Part shown: one piece after another, positions 26,569 to 36,303 of the stretch
How the letters are laid out: the number at the start of each line of letters is the position of its first letter
How positions within the stretch are numbered: the stretch's first letter is position 1
DNA from: Acetobacteraceae bacterium
GTDB taxonomy: Bacteria; Pseudomonadota; Alphaproteobacteria; Acetobacterales; Acetobacteraceae
DNA: 64,000 nucleotides
Direction of reading: 5' to 3'
NCBI GenBank assembly: GCA_027482245.1
Contig: JAIXWG010000061.1
Span: 248,001-312,000, forward strand
Position numbers and translations under genes: made by a program
The notes under the pieces: model-generated
What the model was told of the DNA's origin: nothing
Seen by the model: only the letters and a program-made list of their open reading frames with translations
Databases searched by the model: none

Positions 26569-29356
26569 CGGCGGGCCCTTCCCCAACGGCAACCTCCCCG
26601 GCCGCGTCATCTCCCGGCTCGGACCCCGGCGTCTCCATGACGGGGAAGCAGGAAGTGACGCGCTCGTTCTCGTTCAGGCGCAGCAACGTGACCCCCATGG
26701 CGGAACGCCCGGTCACGCGCACCTGGTCGGCCGGCAGGCGGATCAGGCGCCCGCCATTGGTCACCAGCATGACGCCATCGCCCGGCCGCACGGCGAAGGT
26801 GGCCACCACCTCCCGCCCAGTCCGAGCGGACAGCGTGATGTTGGTGATCCCCTGCCCGCCCCGGCCCGTGACGCGGTATTCATAGGCGGAGCTGCGCTTG
26901 CCGAAGCCGCGGTCGGTGACGACCAGCAGGATCTGCTCCAGCCCCTCCATCTCCGTGAGGCGAGCTTCGGAGACGTCGTGGCTGGCGGCGGGGGCTTCCT
27001 CCCCGTCCTCGGCCGCGACCGGCGCCTCGGCGTCGGCCGAGACCTCCTCCCCGGCCGCGCGGCGCTTCTGGGCGCTGTAGCGGAGGTAGGCGGTGCGGTC
27101 GTCCTGGTCGGCCTCCACATGCGTCAGCACGGCGAGGCTGATGACGGCATCGTCGCCCAGCAGGCGGATGCCGCGCACGCCGGAGCTGTCGCGGCCCGCG
27201 AAGACGCGCAGCTGCTCGGCCTCCGCCTGGAAGCGGATGCAGCGGCCGTTGCGGGTCGCCAGCATCACGTCATCGCCCTCGCGGCAGGTGGCGACGCCGA
27301 TCAGGCTATCACCCTCGTCCAGCTTCATGGCGATGAGGCCCATGGCGCGGACGTTCTTGAAGTCCGACAGCTTGTTGCGGCGGACATTGCCCTGCTTGGT
27401 CGCGAAGACCAGGTGCAGGTTCTCCCACAGCCCTTCGTCCTGCGGCAGCGGCAGCACGGCGGTGACCTGTTCGCCATCCTGCAGCTGCAGCACCTGGCGG
27501 AGGCTGCGTCCCTTGCCGGTCGCGCCGCCTTCCGGCAGCTGCCAGATCTTCTCCCGGAACGCCATGCCGCGGCTGGTGAAGAACAGCACCCATTGGTGGG
27601 TGTGCGCGACGAAGCTGCGGACGACGATGTCGTCTTCCCGCGTCGCGGCGCCGCTGCGGCCGCGGCCGCCCCGGTTCTGGCTGCGGAAGACGTCGAGGCC
27701 CGTGCGCTTGACGTAGCCGTCGCGCGTCAGCGTCACGACCATCGTGCCAGGCTCGATCAGGCTTTCGTCGTCCTGGTCGGCGAAGCCGTCCACGATCTCC
27801 GTCATGCGCGGCGTCGCGATCTGCGCACGGACGGCGAGCAGTTCCTCCACCATCACTTCCGTCCGGCGGATGGAGGATCCGAGGATCTCCAGCAGCCCGC
27901 GGATGGTGGCGCCGACATCGCCGAGCTCGGCGTTGATCTTCTCCCGCTCCAGCCCCGTCAGGCGCTGCAGGCGCAGCGCGAGGATGCCGTTGGCCTGTTC
28001 CTCCGTCAGCCGCACCGTGCCGGCGGCGGAGATGACGTTGCGGTAGTCATCCACCAGTTCCAGCAGCACGCCGACATCGCCGGCCGGCCAGTCGCGCGCC
28101 ATCAGCGCGGCGCGCGCGGCGTTGGCATCCGCGCTGGCGCGGATCACGGCGATGACCTCGTCGATGTTGGCGACGGCGATGGCCAGGCCGATCAGCTGGT
28201 GGCCGCGGTCGCGCGCCTTGGCCAGGCGGAAGCGCGACCGCCGCTGGATCACCTCGTCCCGGAAGCGGATGAAGGCGCGGATGGCGTCCAACAGCCCCAT
28301 CTGGCGCGGGCGGCCTTCGTCCAGCGCCACGAAGTTCACGCCGAAGGAGGTCTGCAGCTGGGTGAAGCGGTAGAGCTGGTTCAGCACCACTTCCGGCGTC
28401 GAATCCTTCTTCAGCTCCACCACGACGCGCAGCCCGTCGCGGTCGCTTTCGTCGCGCAGGTCGCTGATGCCCTCGATCGCCTTGGCGCGCACCAGTTCCG
28501 CGATCTTCTCGATCAGCGTGGACTTGTTGACCTGGTAGGGGATCTCCGTGACGACGATCATCGACCGGCCGCCGCGCATCTCCTCGATCGTCGCGCGGGC
28601 GCGCAGCGGGATGGACCCGCGCCCCGTCTCGAAGGCCGAACGGATGCCGGCGCGGCCGAGGATCAACCCGCCGGTCGGGAAGTCCGGCCCCGGCATGATC
28701 TTCATGACGTCGTCGAGCGTCGTATCCGGCTCGCGGATCATCAGCAGCGTGGCGTCGATCACCTCCCCCGGGTTGTGGGTCGGGATGTTCGTCGCCATGC
28801 CGACGGCGATGCCGCCGGCGCCGTTCACCAGCAGGTTCGGGAAGGCGGCCGGCAGGACGCGGGGTTCCTGCGCGCTTTCGTCGTAGTTGGCCTGGAAGTC
28901 GACCGTATCCTCGTCGATGCCTTCCAGCAGCGCGGCGGAGGACCGGGCGAGGCGCACTTCGGTGTAGCGCATGGCCGCCGGCGGATCGCCGTCCATGCTG
29001 CCGAAATTGCCCTGGCCGTCGATCAGCGGCACCCGCATGGAGAAGGGCTGCGCCATGCGCACCAGCGCATCGTAGATCGAGGCGTCACCATGCGGGTGGT
29101 ACTTACCCATCACGTCGCCGACGACGCGCGCCGATTTCCGGTGCGGCTTGTCGTGGGTGTAGCCGGCCTCATGCATCGCGAAGAGGATGCGGCGATGCAC
29201 CGGCTTCAGCCCGTCCCGTGCATCGGGCAGGGCGCGGGAGACGATGACGGACATCGCATAGTCGAGGTAGGAGCGGCGCATCTCCTCCTCGAGGCCGACG
29301 GGGGCGATGTCGCTCCCGGGCTTCGGCGCGTCCGGCGGTGTCGGCAGGTCGCTCAA
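26561..29356 (-). CDS. gyrA: DNA gyrase subunit A
   Basis: 931 residues. The N-terminal cleavage domain carries catalytic Tyr131 in 'AAMRYTEVRL', and the C-terminal beta-pinwheel has the GyrA box 'QNRGGRG', which sets gyrase rather than topo IV activity. The quinolone-determining region reads 'HPHGDASIYD': Ala92 stands where E. coli has Ser83, while Asp96 (E. coli Asp87) is kept. An acidic Ala/Glu insertion lies in the C-terminal domain ('EEVSADAEAPVAAEDGEEAP'), as is common in alphaproteobacteria. It leads an operon with coaD and two cyclophilins. Confidence 0.98.
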   Translation of the reverse strand: MSDLPTPPDAPKPGSDIAPVGLEEEMRRSYLDYAMSVIVSRALPDARDGLKPVHRRILFAMHEAGYTHDKPHRKSARVVGDVMGKYHPHGDASIYDALVRMAQPFSMRVPLIDGQGNFGSMDGDPPAAMRYTEVRLARSSAALLEGIDEDTVDFQANYDESAQEPRVLPAAFPNLLVNGAGGIAVGMATNIPTHNPGEVIDATLLMIREPDTTLDDVMKIMPGPDFPTGGLILGRAGIRSAFETGRGSIPLRARATIEEMRGGRSMIVVTEIPYQVNKSTLIEKIAELVRAKAIEGISDLRDESDRDGLRVVVELKKDSTPEVVLNQLYRFTQLQTSFGVNFVALDEGRPRQMGLLDAIRAFIRFRDEVIQRRSRFRLAKARDRGHQLIGLAIAVANIDEVIAVIRASADANAARAALMARDWPAGDVGVLLELVDDYRNVISAAGTVRLTEEQANGILALRLQRLTGLEREKINAELGDVGATIRGLLEILGSSIRRTEVMVEELLAVRAQIATPRMTEIVDGFADQDDESLIEPGTMVVTLTRDGYVKRTGLDVFRSQNRGGRGRSGAATREDDIVVRSFVAHTHQWVLFFTSRGMAFREKIWQLPEGGATGKGRSLRQVLQLQDGEQVTAVLPLPQDEGLWENLHLVFATKQGNVRRNKLSDFKNVRAMGLIAMKLDEGDSLIGVATCREGDDVMLATRNGRCIRFQAEAEQLRVFAGRDSSGVRGIRLLGDDAVISLAVLTHVEADQDDRTAYLRYSAQKRRAAGEEVSADAEAPVAAEDGEEAPAASHDVSEARLTEMEGLEQILLVVTDRGFGKRSSAYEYRVTGRGGQGITNITLSARTGREVVATFAVRPGDGVMLVTNGGRLIRLPADQVRVTGRSAMGVTLLRLNENERVTSCFPVMETPGSEPGDDAAGEVAVGEGPADA

Positions 29357-29654
29357 CGTGGCATCCTTGTGGCGGTCCCGGGGTGATGGCCCCGGGCAGC
29401 GTTCGGTGGTCCGTGGAGGGGATTAGGCGCTTCCCACGCATCCGGGAAGGTGGCCCCCGGGGCGGCGCCCCGCGGCACCCCCGGGATGCGCCCTAAGCCT
29501 TAGCACGACCTGGATTCTTGCGCCAATCGGCACCCCCTGGCGCCGGGCCGGGCGCGGCGCGGAGTCGCACCCGGGAGGGGCTTGCGGCGCGGCGGCGGCT
29601 GGCCGAGAGTCGGCGCCAGGGAAGGACGACGCCGCGACCAGGAGGTCCGACGCC
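29357..29654. other. Intergenic region between gyrA and a divergent binding-protein gene
   Basis: 298 bases containing the upstream regions of both genes. A G/C-rich dyad (CGGGGCGGCGCCCCG, near 29460) and a strong AGGAGGT just ahead of 29655 are the only features seen. No convincing sigma-70 hexamers could be assigned by eye. Confidence 0.4.
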
Positions 29655-31181
29655 ATGCTCATGTCCCGCCCCTTCCGCGCCCTGGCGCTGCTGGCGCTTC
29701 TGCTTCCGGCCGCCCCGGCCCTCGCCCAGCCGGCAGCCCAGAACCTCCGCATCGCGCTGCGGGAAGATCCGGACATCCTGGACCCGACCCTGGCGCGCAC
29801 CTTCGTCGGCCGGATCGTCTTCGCGGCTTTGTGCGACAAGCTGTTCGACATCGACGAAAGGCTGGGCCTGGTCCACCAGCTGGCGACGGCGCATCGGTGG
29901 GAGGACGCCCGGACCCTGACCCTCACGCTGCGGCCAGGGGTGGTGTTCCATGACGGCGATCCCCTGGATGCGGAGGCGGTCCGCCATTCCCTGCTGCGCC
30001 ACCTGCGCCTCCAGGGCAGTTTCCGGCGCGGCGAGATCGCGGCGCTGACCGCGGTGGACGTCATCGACCCGCTGACGGTGCGGCTGCACCTGTCCGAACC
30101 CTCCTCCCCCTTCATGAGTCAGCTGACGGACCGGGCGGGGATGATCATGAGCCCCCGCGCGACGGAGGCCGCGGGGCGGGAGTTCGGCCGCAACCCCGTC
30201 TGCGCCGGCCCCTTCCGCTTCGTGGAGCGCGTGGCGCAGGACCGGATCGTGGTGGAGCGCTTTCCCCAGTACTGGGACGCCGCGCGCATCCACCTGAACC
30301 GCATCACCTACCTGCCGATCCCGGACAGCAATGTGCGGCTGGCCAACCTGCGGTCCGGCGTGATCGAGGTGATCCAGACCATCGATCCCGGTGACATGCC
30401 GGCGCTGCGCGGCGACCGGCGCTTCGCGCTCAGCGTCTCCGACGAGCTCGGCTACCAGAGCATCCACTTCAACGTGGCGAACGGGCCGCGAGCGGCGACG
30501 CCGCTCGGCCGTGACGCCCGGCTGCGACGGGCCTTCGACCTGGCGATCGACCGCGCGGCGCTGGACCAGGTGGTCTATGGCGGCGCGGATACGCTGACGG
30601 CGCAGGCCGTGCCGCCATCCTCGCCCTTCCACATCGCCTCCATCCGCCCGCCGGGGCGGGACCTGGCGGCGGCGCGGGCGCTGGTGCGGGAGGCGGGGGT
30701 GCCGACGCCGATCCCGGTGGAGCTGATGGTCCCGAACAACCCGGAGCTGCGCCAGGTCGGCGAGGTGGTGCAGGCCATGGTGCGGGAAGCGGGCTTCGAC
30801 CTGCGCATCCGCGCGGTGGAATTCGCCACCAGCCAGCAGGCGGCGCTGCGCGGCGATTTCGAGGTCTATCTGCAGGGCTGGTCGGGCCGCACGGACCCCG
30901 ACGGCAACCTCTGGAACTTCCTGCACTCCACCGGGCCGGTGAACGAAGGGAAGTATGCCGACCCGGCGGTGGACGCGGCGCTGGAGGAGGCGCGCCGCGT
31001 CTCCGGCATCGAGGAACGGCGCGCGCTGTATGAGCGCGTCTGGCGCATCGCGGTGGAGCGCGACCGCCAGCGGCTGTACCTCTGGCACCGTAAGAACATC
31101 GCGGTGCATGTGGCACGGCTGCGCGGGATGCGCGCCGTGCCGGATGGGCTGATCCGCGTGCAGGATCTCCGGCTGGAGTGA
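29655..31181 (+). CDS. ABC transporter substrate-binding protein, oligopeptide/dipeptide family (SBP_bac_5)
   Basis: A 508-residue periplasmic protein with a signal peptide (about 1-25, cleaving after 'ALA'), 'LREDPDILDPTLARTF' and a long lobe typical of family 5 binding proteins ('HDGDPLDAEAVRHSLLRHL', 'IHFNVANGP', 'LQGWSGRTDPDGNLW'). These bind peptides, glutathione, nickel or other organic solutes. No permease or ATPase gene is adjacent, so this is an orphan component or shares permeases. ATG at 29655 follows AGGAGGT; a second ATG six bases on is possible. Confidence 0.9.
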   Translation: MLMSRPFRALALLALLLPAAPALAQPAAQNLRIALREDPDILDPTLARTFVGRIVFAALCDKLFDIDERLGLVHQLATAHRWEDARTLTLTLRPGVVFHDGDPLDAEAVRHSLLRHLRLQGSFRRGEIAALTAVDVIDPLTVRLHLSEPSSPFMSQLTDRAGMIMSPRATEAAGREFGRNPVCAGPFRFVERVAQDRIVVERFPQYWDAARIHLNRITYLPIPDSNVRLANLRSGVIEVIQTIDPGDMPALRGDRRFALSVSDELGYQSIHFNVANGPRAATPLGRDARLRRAFDLAIDRAALDQVVYGGADTLTAQAVPPSSPFHIASIRPPGRDLAAARALVREAGVPTPIPVELMVPNNPELRQVGEVVQAMVREAGFDLRIRAVEFATSQQAALRGDFEVYLQGWSGRTDPDGNLWNFLHSTGPVNEGKYADPAVDAALEEARRVSGIEERRALYERVWRIAVERDRQRLYLWHRKNIAVHVARLRGMRAVPDGLIRVQDLRLE

Positions 31182-31188
31182 GGGCGGC

Positions 31189-33750
31189 CTACGCCGCCAC
31201 CCATTCCCCGCCCGGCACCCGCCGGCGGATCAGGTGGCCGTCCCCGCTGATGGAATGCAGGTGCAGCCAGCCATTCTCCACCAGGTCGCGCACGCCCTGG
31301 TGCTTCGCCATCACCGCCTCCATCGCCGCTTCCGGCGCCGCGATGAAAACGGACAGGCGCAGCGGTTCATGGACGAACCGCTCCCCGTCATGCACGGATT
31401 GCCAGGGCAGGCCGGCGCGCAGGTCGCCCGCATTGCCTTCCAGCACGCCCAGCTGCCCGATAACGTTGTGCAGCACCTTGTTGCCACTGCCGAAGGCGTC
31501 GTTGTTCACGGTGGAGCCGAAATACTGGAGGTTGATCCAGCTGGCGACGACCAGCGGCGCCGTCATGATCAGCTCCAGCACGCCGAAGCCCTCATCCTGG
31601 TCGACCTCGTAGTCATGCAGGAAGGCGCGGCCGCCGAGGGCCAATCCGCGCGTCACGCTGCGCGGCGCGGCGATGAAGGCGGCGTTGCCGGCCAGGCCCC
31701 ATTCGGGCCGGACCTCCGACCAGTCCCGGCTGCGGGCGGTGATCTTCGCGTCCAGGCCGGGATCGCCGGCCAGGCCGAGCAGCGTGGCGCGTTCCATCCG
31801 CGCCAGCGCGCCGGCCCGGGCCAGGGCGTCCTTCAGCCGGGCCAGGTCGGCGGCGTGGCTGGGGGGAACCTGCTCCTCCCCGAAGATCGCGACCGCGTCG
31901 GTGGTGGTGTCGTGCAGGGCGGGCAGGAACCAGGTGTCGGCGGGGATCTGGATCCCCTTCCCCGCCAGGCCCGTCCGCACGGCCGGGTCGTTCAGGATGG
32001 CGGCGGCGATCCGCGCATTCGCCTCCCCGGTCTGGCCGCCGCAGGCGCCGCAATCCAGACCCGCGGCATGCGGGTTGTTGACCGTGGTGCTGCCATGGCC
32101 GGCCAGCAGCACGAGGCGCGCGAAGGTGCTGCCCGTCAGCGACATGCCCTTCAGCACGGCCTCCGCCATCGCCAGCCGCTGCGCGTCGTCGAAGCCGGTC
32201 AGGCGGCCGGCAACCTCCCGCGCCTCGATCCGCGGGCCAAGCCGCGCGGCCGTCGCCGCATCCAGCGCCGCATCCCGGGGATGCGCCACCGCGCGGGTCA
32301 GGCCCAGGCTGTCGGAGGCGATCTTGGCGCCGAACAGCAGCCCCGCCGTCTCCACATGGGTGAAGGAGGAGACGGCGGAGCGCTTGAAGCCCTTCCAGGC
32401 GCGCTCCGCCCGCTGCCGCAGGCGCCGCAGGGCGTGAAGGCTGCCTTCCTCCGCCGGCGCCGCGCCCTGCACCGCCTCGCAGACCGTGAAGGCGGGCTTC
32501 AGCAGCACGGGGCAATGCGCGGCGCCGCGGGCGCGGCCGAAGGGGACGTATTCGATGGGGAAGCCGAAGAAGCCGGCGAATCCGATGGTCTGCGCGCCGG
32601 GCAGCGCCGTCTCCAGCGCCCGGCGGAAGACCTCCGACCGCACATCGATGCAGAACGCCGCCTGGATGGCGGGCCGGCCGGCCGGGACCAGGGGCGTGGC
32701 CGGCGCGTGGCCGCGCAGCCGCGCCACCAGCCGCCGCCGCGCCGCTTCCTCATAGGCCTCGTGCAGCAGCAGGTCCGTCGCCAGCTCGGCATCGAGGCCG
32801 AGCTGCCCGTCCTGCGGCGCATTGCCGGCGGTGGCGATGGCGTGGGTCCAGGCGCGCCGGAACCGCCCATCCTGCGACCGCGCCTGGAACAGGCCGTAGC
32901 CCCAGGCGATGCGGATCGCGAGCAGGCCGAGCAGCGAGTCATCCTCCCGCCCCTGCTGCGCCGCCACCCAGCCGAGGTGCCGCGCATAGGCAGCCCAGCC
33001 GCGGATGTCGAAGAGCGCGCGGTGCAGGTAGTCCACCCGCGCGCGTTCGGGGATGCGCAGCCCCGCCAGCACGGCGCCGATCGCCTCCACCGGGTCGCAG
33101 GGCAGCGCGAGGATGGCGGCGCGGAAGCCCGCGATGCCCATCGCCTCCGGGTTCCGGTCATGCCGCGCGGTGGCGCGCCAGGCGGCGTAGGGCGAGAGGT
33201 GCCGGATGGGCAGCCGCCAGCTGGCCTGGCCCTCGTCGAAATAGGCGCCGCACCAGCGGGAGATCTCGTCCACCATGAACCGGGTGCGCGACGCCTCCCG
33301 GTCCCCGCCGGCAAGGCTGTCCAGCACCTCCGCCACCGTCGCGACGGCGGCGGGGTGGCGGGCGCCGGGCAGCGTGCCGTCCCAGCTCCGCTCCTGCGCC
33401 GCGGCGGCACGCAGCGCGGCCGCGGTGGTGGGGGCGCCCGGGATCGCGGGCGCGGCGGCGAGGGCCGCGTCGAGCGCGGCGTCGTCGATCTCCCCCCGCG
33501 CCAGCGCGTCACGGTAGAAGTCGCGCGGCATCAGCATGTCCACCCGCGCGACCCGGCGCATGGTGGCGCAGGTGGCGGCGAAGCCCTGGCCGGTGAAGCC
33601 GAGGAAGGGGTTCACCGCGACGAAGCCCCTGAGCGGCCAGAGCGGCGCGATGCGGTTGCAGGCCTCCCGGATCGCGGCCTCCAGCGCCAGGCGGTCCACG
33701 GCCAGGCTGGCGGCGGGCGGGATGGTGGCGATCATGTTCTGCATGGTCAT
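31189..33750 (-). CDS. dabA: Inorganic carbon accumulation subunit DabA (DUF2309)
   Basis: An 853-residue protein of the DabA family, the zinc-dependent, beta-carbonic-anhydrase-like subunit that hydrates CO2 and traps it as bicarbonate when coupled to DabB. The predicted zinc and active-site residues are all present: Cys367 and Asp369 in 'AAFCIDVRSE', His552 in 'LLAGHGSTTVNNP' and Cys567 in 'GLDCGACGG', with 15 residues between the last two as in the Halothiobacillus protein. ATG at 33750; a GTG at 33768 overlapping the dabB stop is an alternative. Encoded directly after dabB. Confidence 0.93.
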   Translation of the reverse strand: MTMQNMIATIPPAASLAVDRLALEAAIREACNRIAPLWPLRGFVAVNPFLGFTGQGFAATCATMRRVARVDMLMPRDFYRDALARGEIDDAALDAALAAAPAIPGAPTTAAALRAAAAQERSWDGTLPGARHPAAVATVAEVLDSLAGGDREASRTRFMVDEISRWCGAYFDEGQASWRLPIRHLSPYAAWRATARHDRNPEAMGIAGFRAAILALPCDPVEAIGAVLAGLRIPERARVDYLHRALFDIRGWAAYARHLGWVAAQQGREDDSLLGLLAIRIAWGYGLFQARSQDGRFRRAWTHAIATAGNAPQDGQLGLDAELATDLLLHEAYEEAARRRLVARLRGHAPATPLVPAGRPAIQAAFCIDVRSEVFRRALETALPGAQTIGFAGFFGFPIEYVPFGRARGAAHCPVLLKPAFTVCEAVQGAAPAEEGSLHALRRLRQRAERAWKGFKRSAVSSFTHVETAGLLFGAKIASDSLGLTRAVAHPRDAALDAATAARLGPRIEAREVAGRLTGFDDAQRLAMAEAVLKGMSLTGSTFARLVLLAGHGSTTVNNPHAAGLDCGACGGQTGEANARIAAAILNDPAVRTGLAGKGIQIPADTWFLPALHDTTTDAVAIFGEEQVPPSHAADLARLKDALARAGALARMERATLLGLAGDPGLDAKITARSRDWSEVRPEWGLAGNAAFIAAPRSVTRGLALGGRAFLHDYEVDQDEGFGVLELIMTAPLVVASWINLQYFGSTVNNDAFGSGNKVLHNVIGQLGVLEGNAGDLRAGLPWQSVHDGERFVHEPLRLSVFIAAPEAAMEAVMAKHQGVRDLVENGWLHLHSISGDGHLIRRRVPGGEWVAA

Positions 33751-33764
33751 GGTGTCTGTTCCCG

Positions 33765-35327
33765 TCACGGCCGCGCCGGCCACAGCCGCAGCACGAGCCG
33801 GTTGGCGAGGGTGTTGAGGTAGAGGCCGCTGGAGAGGTGGATATGCGCCGCCAGCCAGAAGCGCTGGATCGCCTGCCCGCTGGTCTGCGCCGCCATGGCG
33901 GACTGGAAGAGCATGGCGCCCGCGAAGCTGCCGACGACGAGGATGAGCAGCACCGCGTCGAAGGGCCCGCGCAGCGCCGGCGCCGGCGGCAGGCTGGCGC
34001 CGAAGACATGCGCCGCGGCACCCTGCAGGGCGAACCAGGCCACCGCCACCAGCGCCGCCATGCCCGCCACGCGCCCGGCCAGCGCGGGGGTCGAGACATC
34101 CTCGAAGGCCTGGGCGCCGAGATGGACGAGGCCCATCACCAGCACCGCGCCCAGCACGAAGGCCGCGGGGTGGGAGACGGGGTCGAAGCCCGCCAGGCCG
34201 GCCACCACCGCGAAGCCCGCCAGCGCGGCGGCCAGCGCGGCACCCACCCGCGCGGGATGCGGCGCGCCGGCCGGGACCCAGGCGGCCCGCGCCTGGTCCA
34301 CCACGCTGCCGGAGCTGAGGAAGGCATGCGCCTTGTAGAGTGAGTGGGCCAGCAGGTGCAGCGCCGCGCTGGCGAAGGCGCCGAGGCCGCATTGCAGCAG
34401 CATGAAGCCCATCTGCGCGACGGTGCTGTAGGCCAGCTGCGCCTTCACCGAGGTCTGCGTCAGCATCACCAGCGACCCGAACAGCGCGGTCGCGCCGCCG
34501 ACCAGGACCAGCATCTCCATCGCGGGGGCCGACAGCACGACGAGGTCCGCCATGCGCAGCACCAGGAAGCCGCCGGCATTGATGATGCCGGCATGCAGCA
34601 GGGCGGAGACGGGGGTGGGGGTTTCCATCACCTCCACCAGCCAGCCATGCACGGGCAGCTGCGCCGACTTCAGCAGCGCGGCCGCCACCATCAGCAGCCC
34701 GGCCAGCACCGTCGGCACGTCACTCGCGGCATGGCCCTTGGCCGCGGCGAAAAGCGGCGCGAATTCCAGCGTGCCGAAGGCGCCGAGCAGCAGGCAGGCG
34801 GCCATCAGCAGGCAGAGGTCACCGACGCGGCTGGCGATGAACTTCTTCTTCGCCGCCAGCTCCGCCCCCAGCCGGTGGGGATAGAACAGCAGCAGCCGGT
34901 TCAGCCCGATGGAGGTCGCGACCCAGGCCAGGATGAACAGCGCCAGGTTGCCCGCAATGGTCAGCAGCAGCACCGCGGCCAGCGTCAGCGACATCCAGCG
35001 CAGGAACCGCCCCTGCCCCGCATCGCCCGCCAGGTAGTTCCGGGAGTAGCGCAGCACGACGGTGCCGATGAAGGCGACCAGCAGGAACACCGCGGCGGAC
35101 AGCCCATCGATGTGCAGGCCGAGCCCGATGCCCGCGGCGCCCAAGGTCGGCGTGGTGATCCGCCCGCCGATCGCGACCGACAGCGCGGTCACCGCCGCGA
35201 CCGCCAGCGCCACCAGCGCCGCGGCGATGCTCAGCGACGCCATGCGTCGGGGCGCCTCGTCGGGACGCGGGAGACAGGCGACCAGGACGGGAGCCAGGGG
35301 CGCGAGCAGGATCAGCCAGGCAGACAA
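33765..35327 (-). CDS. dabB: Inorganic carbon accumulation subunit DabB (proton-conducting transporter family)
   Basis: A 520-residue membrane protein of the NuoL/MrpA-like proton-translocating family with about 13-14 helices ('LFILAWVATSIGLNRLLLFY', 'SAQLPVHGWLVEVMETPTPVSALLHAGIINAGG', 'SLYKAHAFLSSGSVVD'). The Lys/His/Glu residues of the proton channel, including Glu in 'VEVMETPTP' and Lys in 'LLKSAQ' and 'LYKAHAF', are kept. It is thought to energise DabA. First gene of the dabB-dabA operon, divergent from a LysR gene. Confidence 0.93.
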   Translation of the reverse strand: MSAWLILLAPLAPVLVACLPRPDEAPRRMASLSIAAALVALAVAAVTALSVAIGGRITTPTLGAAGIGLGLHIDGLSAAVFLLVAFIGTVVLRYSRNYLAGDAGQGRFLRWMSLTLAAVLLLTIAGNLALFILAWVATSIGLNRLLLFYPHRLGAELAAKKKFIASRVGDLCLLMAACLLLGAFGTLEFAPLFAAAKGHAASDVPTVLAGLLMVAAALLKSAQLPVHGWLVEVMETPTPVSALLHAGIINAGGFLVLRMADLVVLSAPAMEMLVLVGGATALFGSLVMLTQTSVKAQLAYSTVAQMGFMLLQCGLGAFASAALHLLAHSLYKAHAFLSSGSVVDQARAAWVPAGAPHPARVGAALAAALAGFAVVAGLAGFDPVSHPAAFVLGAVLVMGLVHLGAQAFEDVSTPALAGRVAGMAALVAVAWFALQGAAAHVFGASLPPAPALRGPFDAVLLILVVGSFAGAMLFQSAMAAQTSGQAIQRFWLAAHIHLSSGLYLNTLANRLVLRLWPARP

Positions 35328-35383
35328 GGGAGCCTCCTTCCGGGGGAGGCCGGGGTGTAGCCGCCGTCATCACTTCTGAAAAA

Positions 35384-35396
35384 TTCAAAGATTGAA
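35384..35396. promoter_or_regulatory. Predicted LysR-type operator (T-N11-A dyad) for dabBA
   Basis: TTCAAAGATTGAA is a perfect dyad (TTCAA-AGA-TTGAA) and fits the LysR T-N11-A rule exactly. It lies 57 bases upstream of dabB and 32 bases upstream of the divergent LysR gene, in an AT-rich patch (about 35374-35410) that contrasts with the surrounding GC-rich DNA. Confidence 0.65.
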
Positions 35397-35427
35397 ATGG
35401 ATCGTTTGATAGGACAGAACGGTTGCC

Positions 35428-36294
35428 ATGGCCGCCCTGAACTACCACCACCTCCGCTACTTCCACGCCGTGGCGCGGGAGGGATCGCTGACGCGCGCGG
35501 CGCAGCAGCTGAATGTCTCGCCTTCCGCCCTGTCGGTGCAGATCGCGGCGCTGGAGGCGCAGCTGGGTCAGAAGCTGTTCGACCGCCGCGGGCGCGGGCT
35601 GCTGCTGACGGAGGCCGGGCGCATCGCGCTGGCCCATGCGGAGACGGTGTTCCGGTCCGGCGAGGAATTGCTGAACACGCTGAAGGGCCTGGCGCCGGGC
35701 CAGCGGCAGGTGCTGCGCGTCGGTGCCGTCGCGACCCTGTCGCGCAACTTCCAGCTCGGCCTGCTGCGGCCGCTGCTGGGGCGGCCGGAGGTGGGGCTGG
35801 AGATCAGCTCCGGCGGGTTCGAGGAACTGCTGGCCCGGCTGGAGGCCCACACGCTGGATTTGGTGCTGGCCAACCAGCCCGCGACCATCGGGACAGAGAG
35901 CGAGTGGCAGAACACGCTGGTGGCCGACCAGCCCGTGAGCCTGGTGGGCCGCCCCCGCACGACGCCCCTGCGCTTCCCCGCCGACATGGCGACGGAAGCG
36001 CTGGTGCTGCCCGGCCGCGGCAGCACGCTGCGTGCCGGCTTCGACCGGCTGATGGACGAGGCCGGCATCACCCCCCGCCTGCTGGCGGAGGTGGACGACA
36101 TGGCGATGCTGCGCCTGCTGGCCCGCGAATCAGGCGCCGTGACCCTGGTGCCGCCCGTGGTGGTGGTGGATGAGCTGGAGGCCGGCGTGCTGGTGGAGCA
36201 CTGGCGCCTGCCCGAGGTGCATGAGGCCTTCTACGCCATCACGCGCCGCCGGCGCTTCCCGAACCCGCTGCTGCGGCTGGTGGTGGGGGGATAG
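35428..36294 (+). CDS. LysR-family transcriptional regulator, divergent from dabBA
   Basis: The 288-residue protein has a winged HTH ('LRYFHAVAREGSLTRAAQQLNVSPSALSVQIAALEAQLGQKLFDRRGRGLLLTEAG' region, residues 8-65) and a periplasmic-binding-fold effector domain. It is transcribed away from dabB with a T-N11-A dyad between them, the standard arrangement for LysR autoregulation and activation of the neighbour. An inorganic-carbon or metabolite co-inducer would fit the context; the sequence does not show which. Confidence 0.9.
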   Translation: MAALNYHHLRYFHAVAREGSLTRAAQQLNVSPSALSVQIAALEAQLGQKLFDRRGRGLLLTEAGRIALAHAETVFRSGEELLNTLKGLAPGQRQVLRVGAVATLSRNFQLGLLRPLLGRPEVGLEISSGGFEELLARLEAHTLDLVLANQPATIGTESEWQNTLVADQPVSLVGRPRTTPLRFPADMATEALVLPGRGSTLRAGFDRLMDEAGITPRLLAEVDDMAMLRLLARESGAVTLVPPVVVVDELEAGVLVEHWRLPEVHEAFYAITRRRRFPNPLLRLVVGG

Positions 36295-36303
36295 GGGCGC
36301 GCG

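Noticed and set aside
26978..29386. 802-residue open frame on the plus strand opposite gyrA
   Set aside because: A shadow frame of high-GC gyrA, lacking domain signatures.
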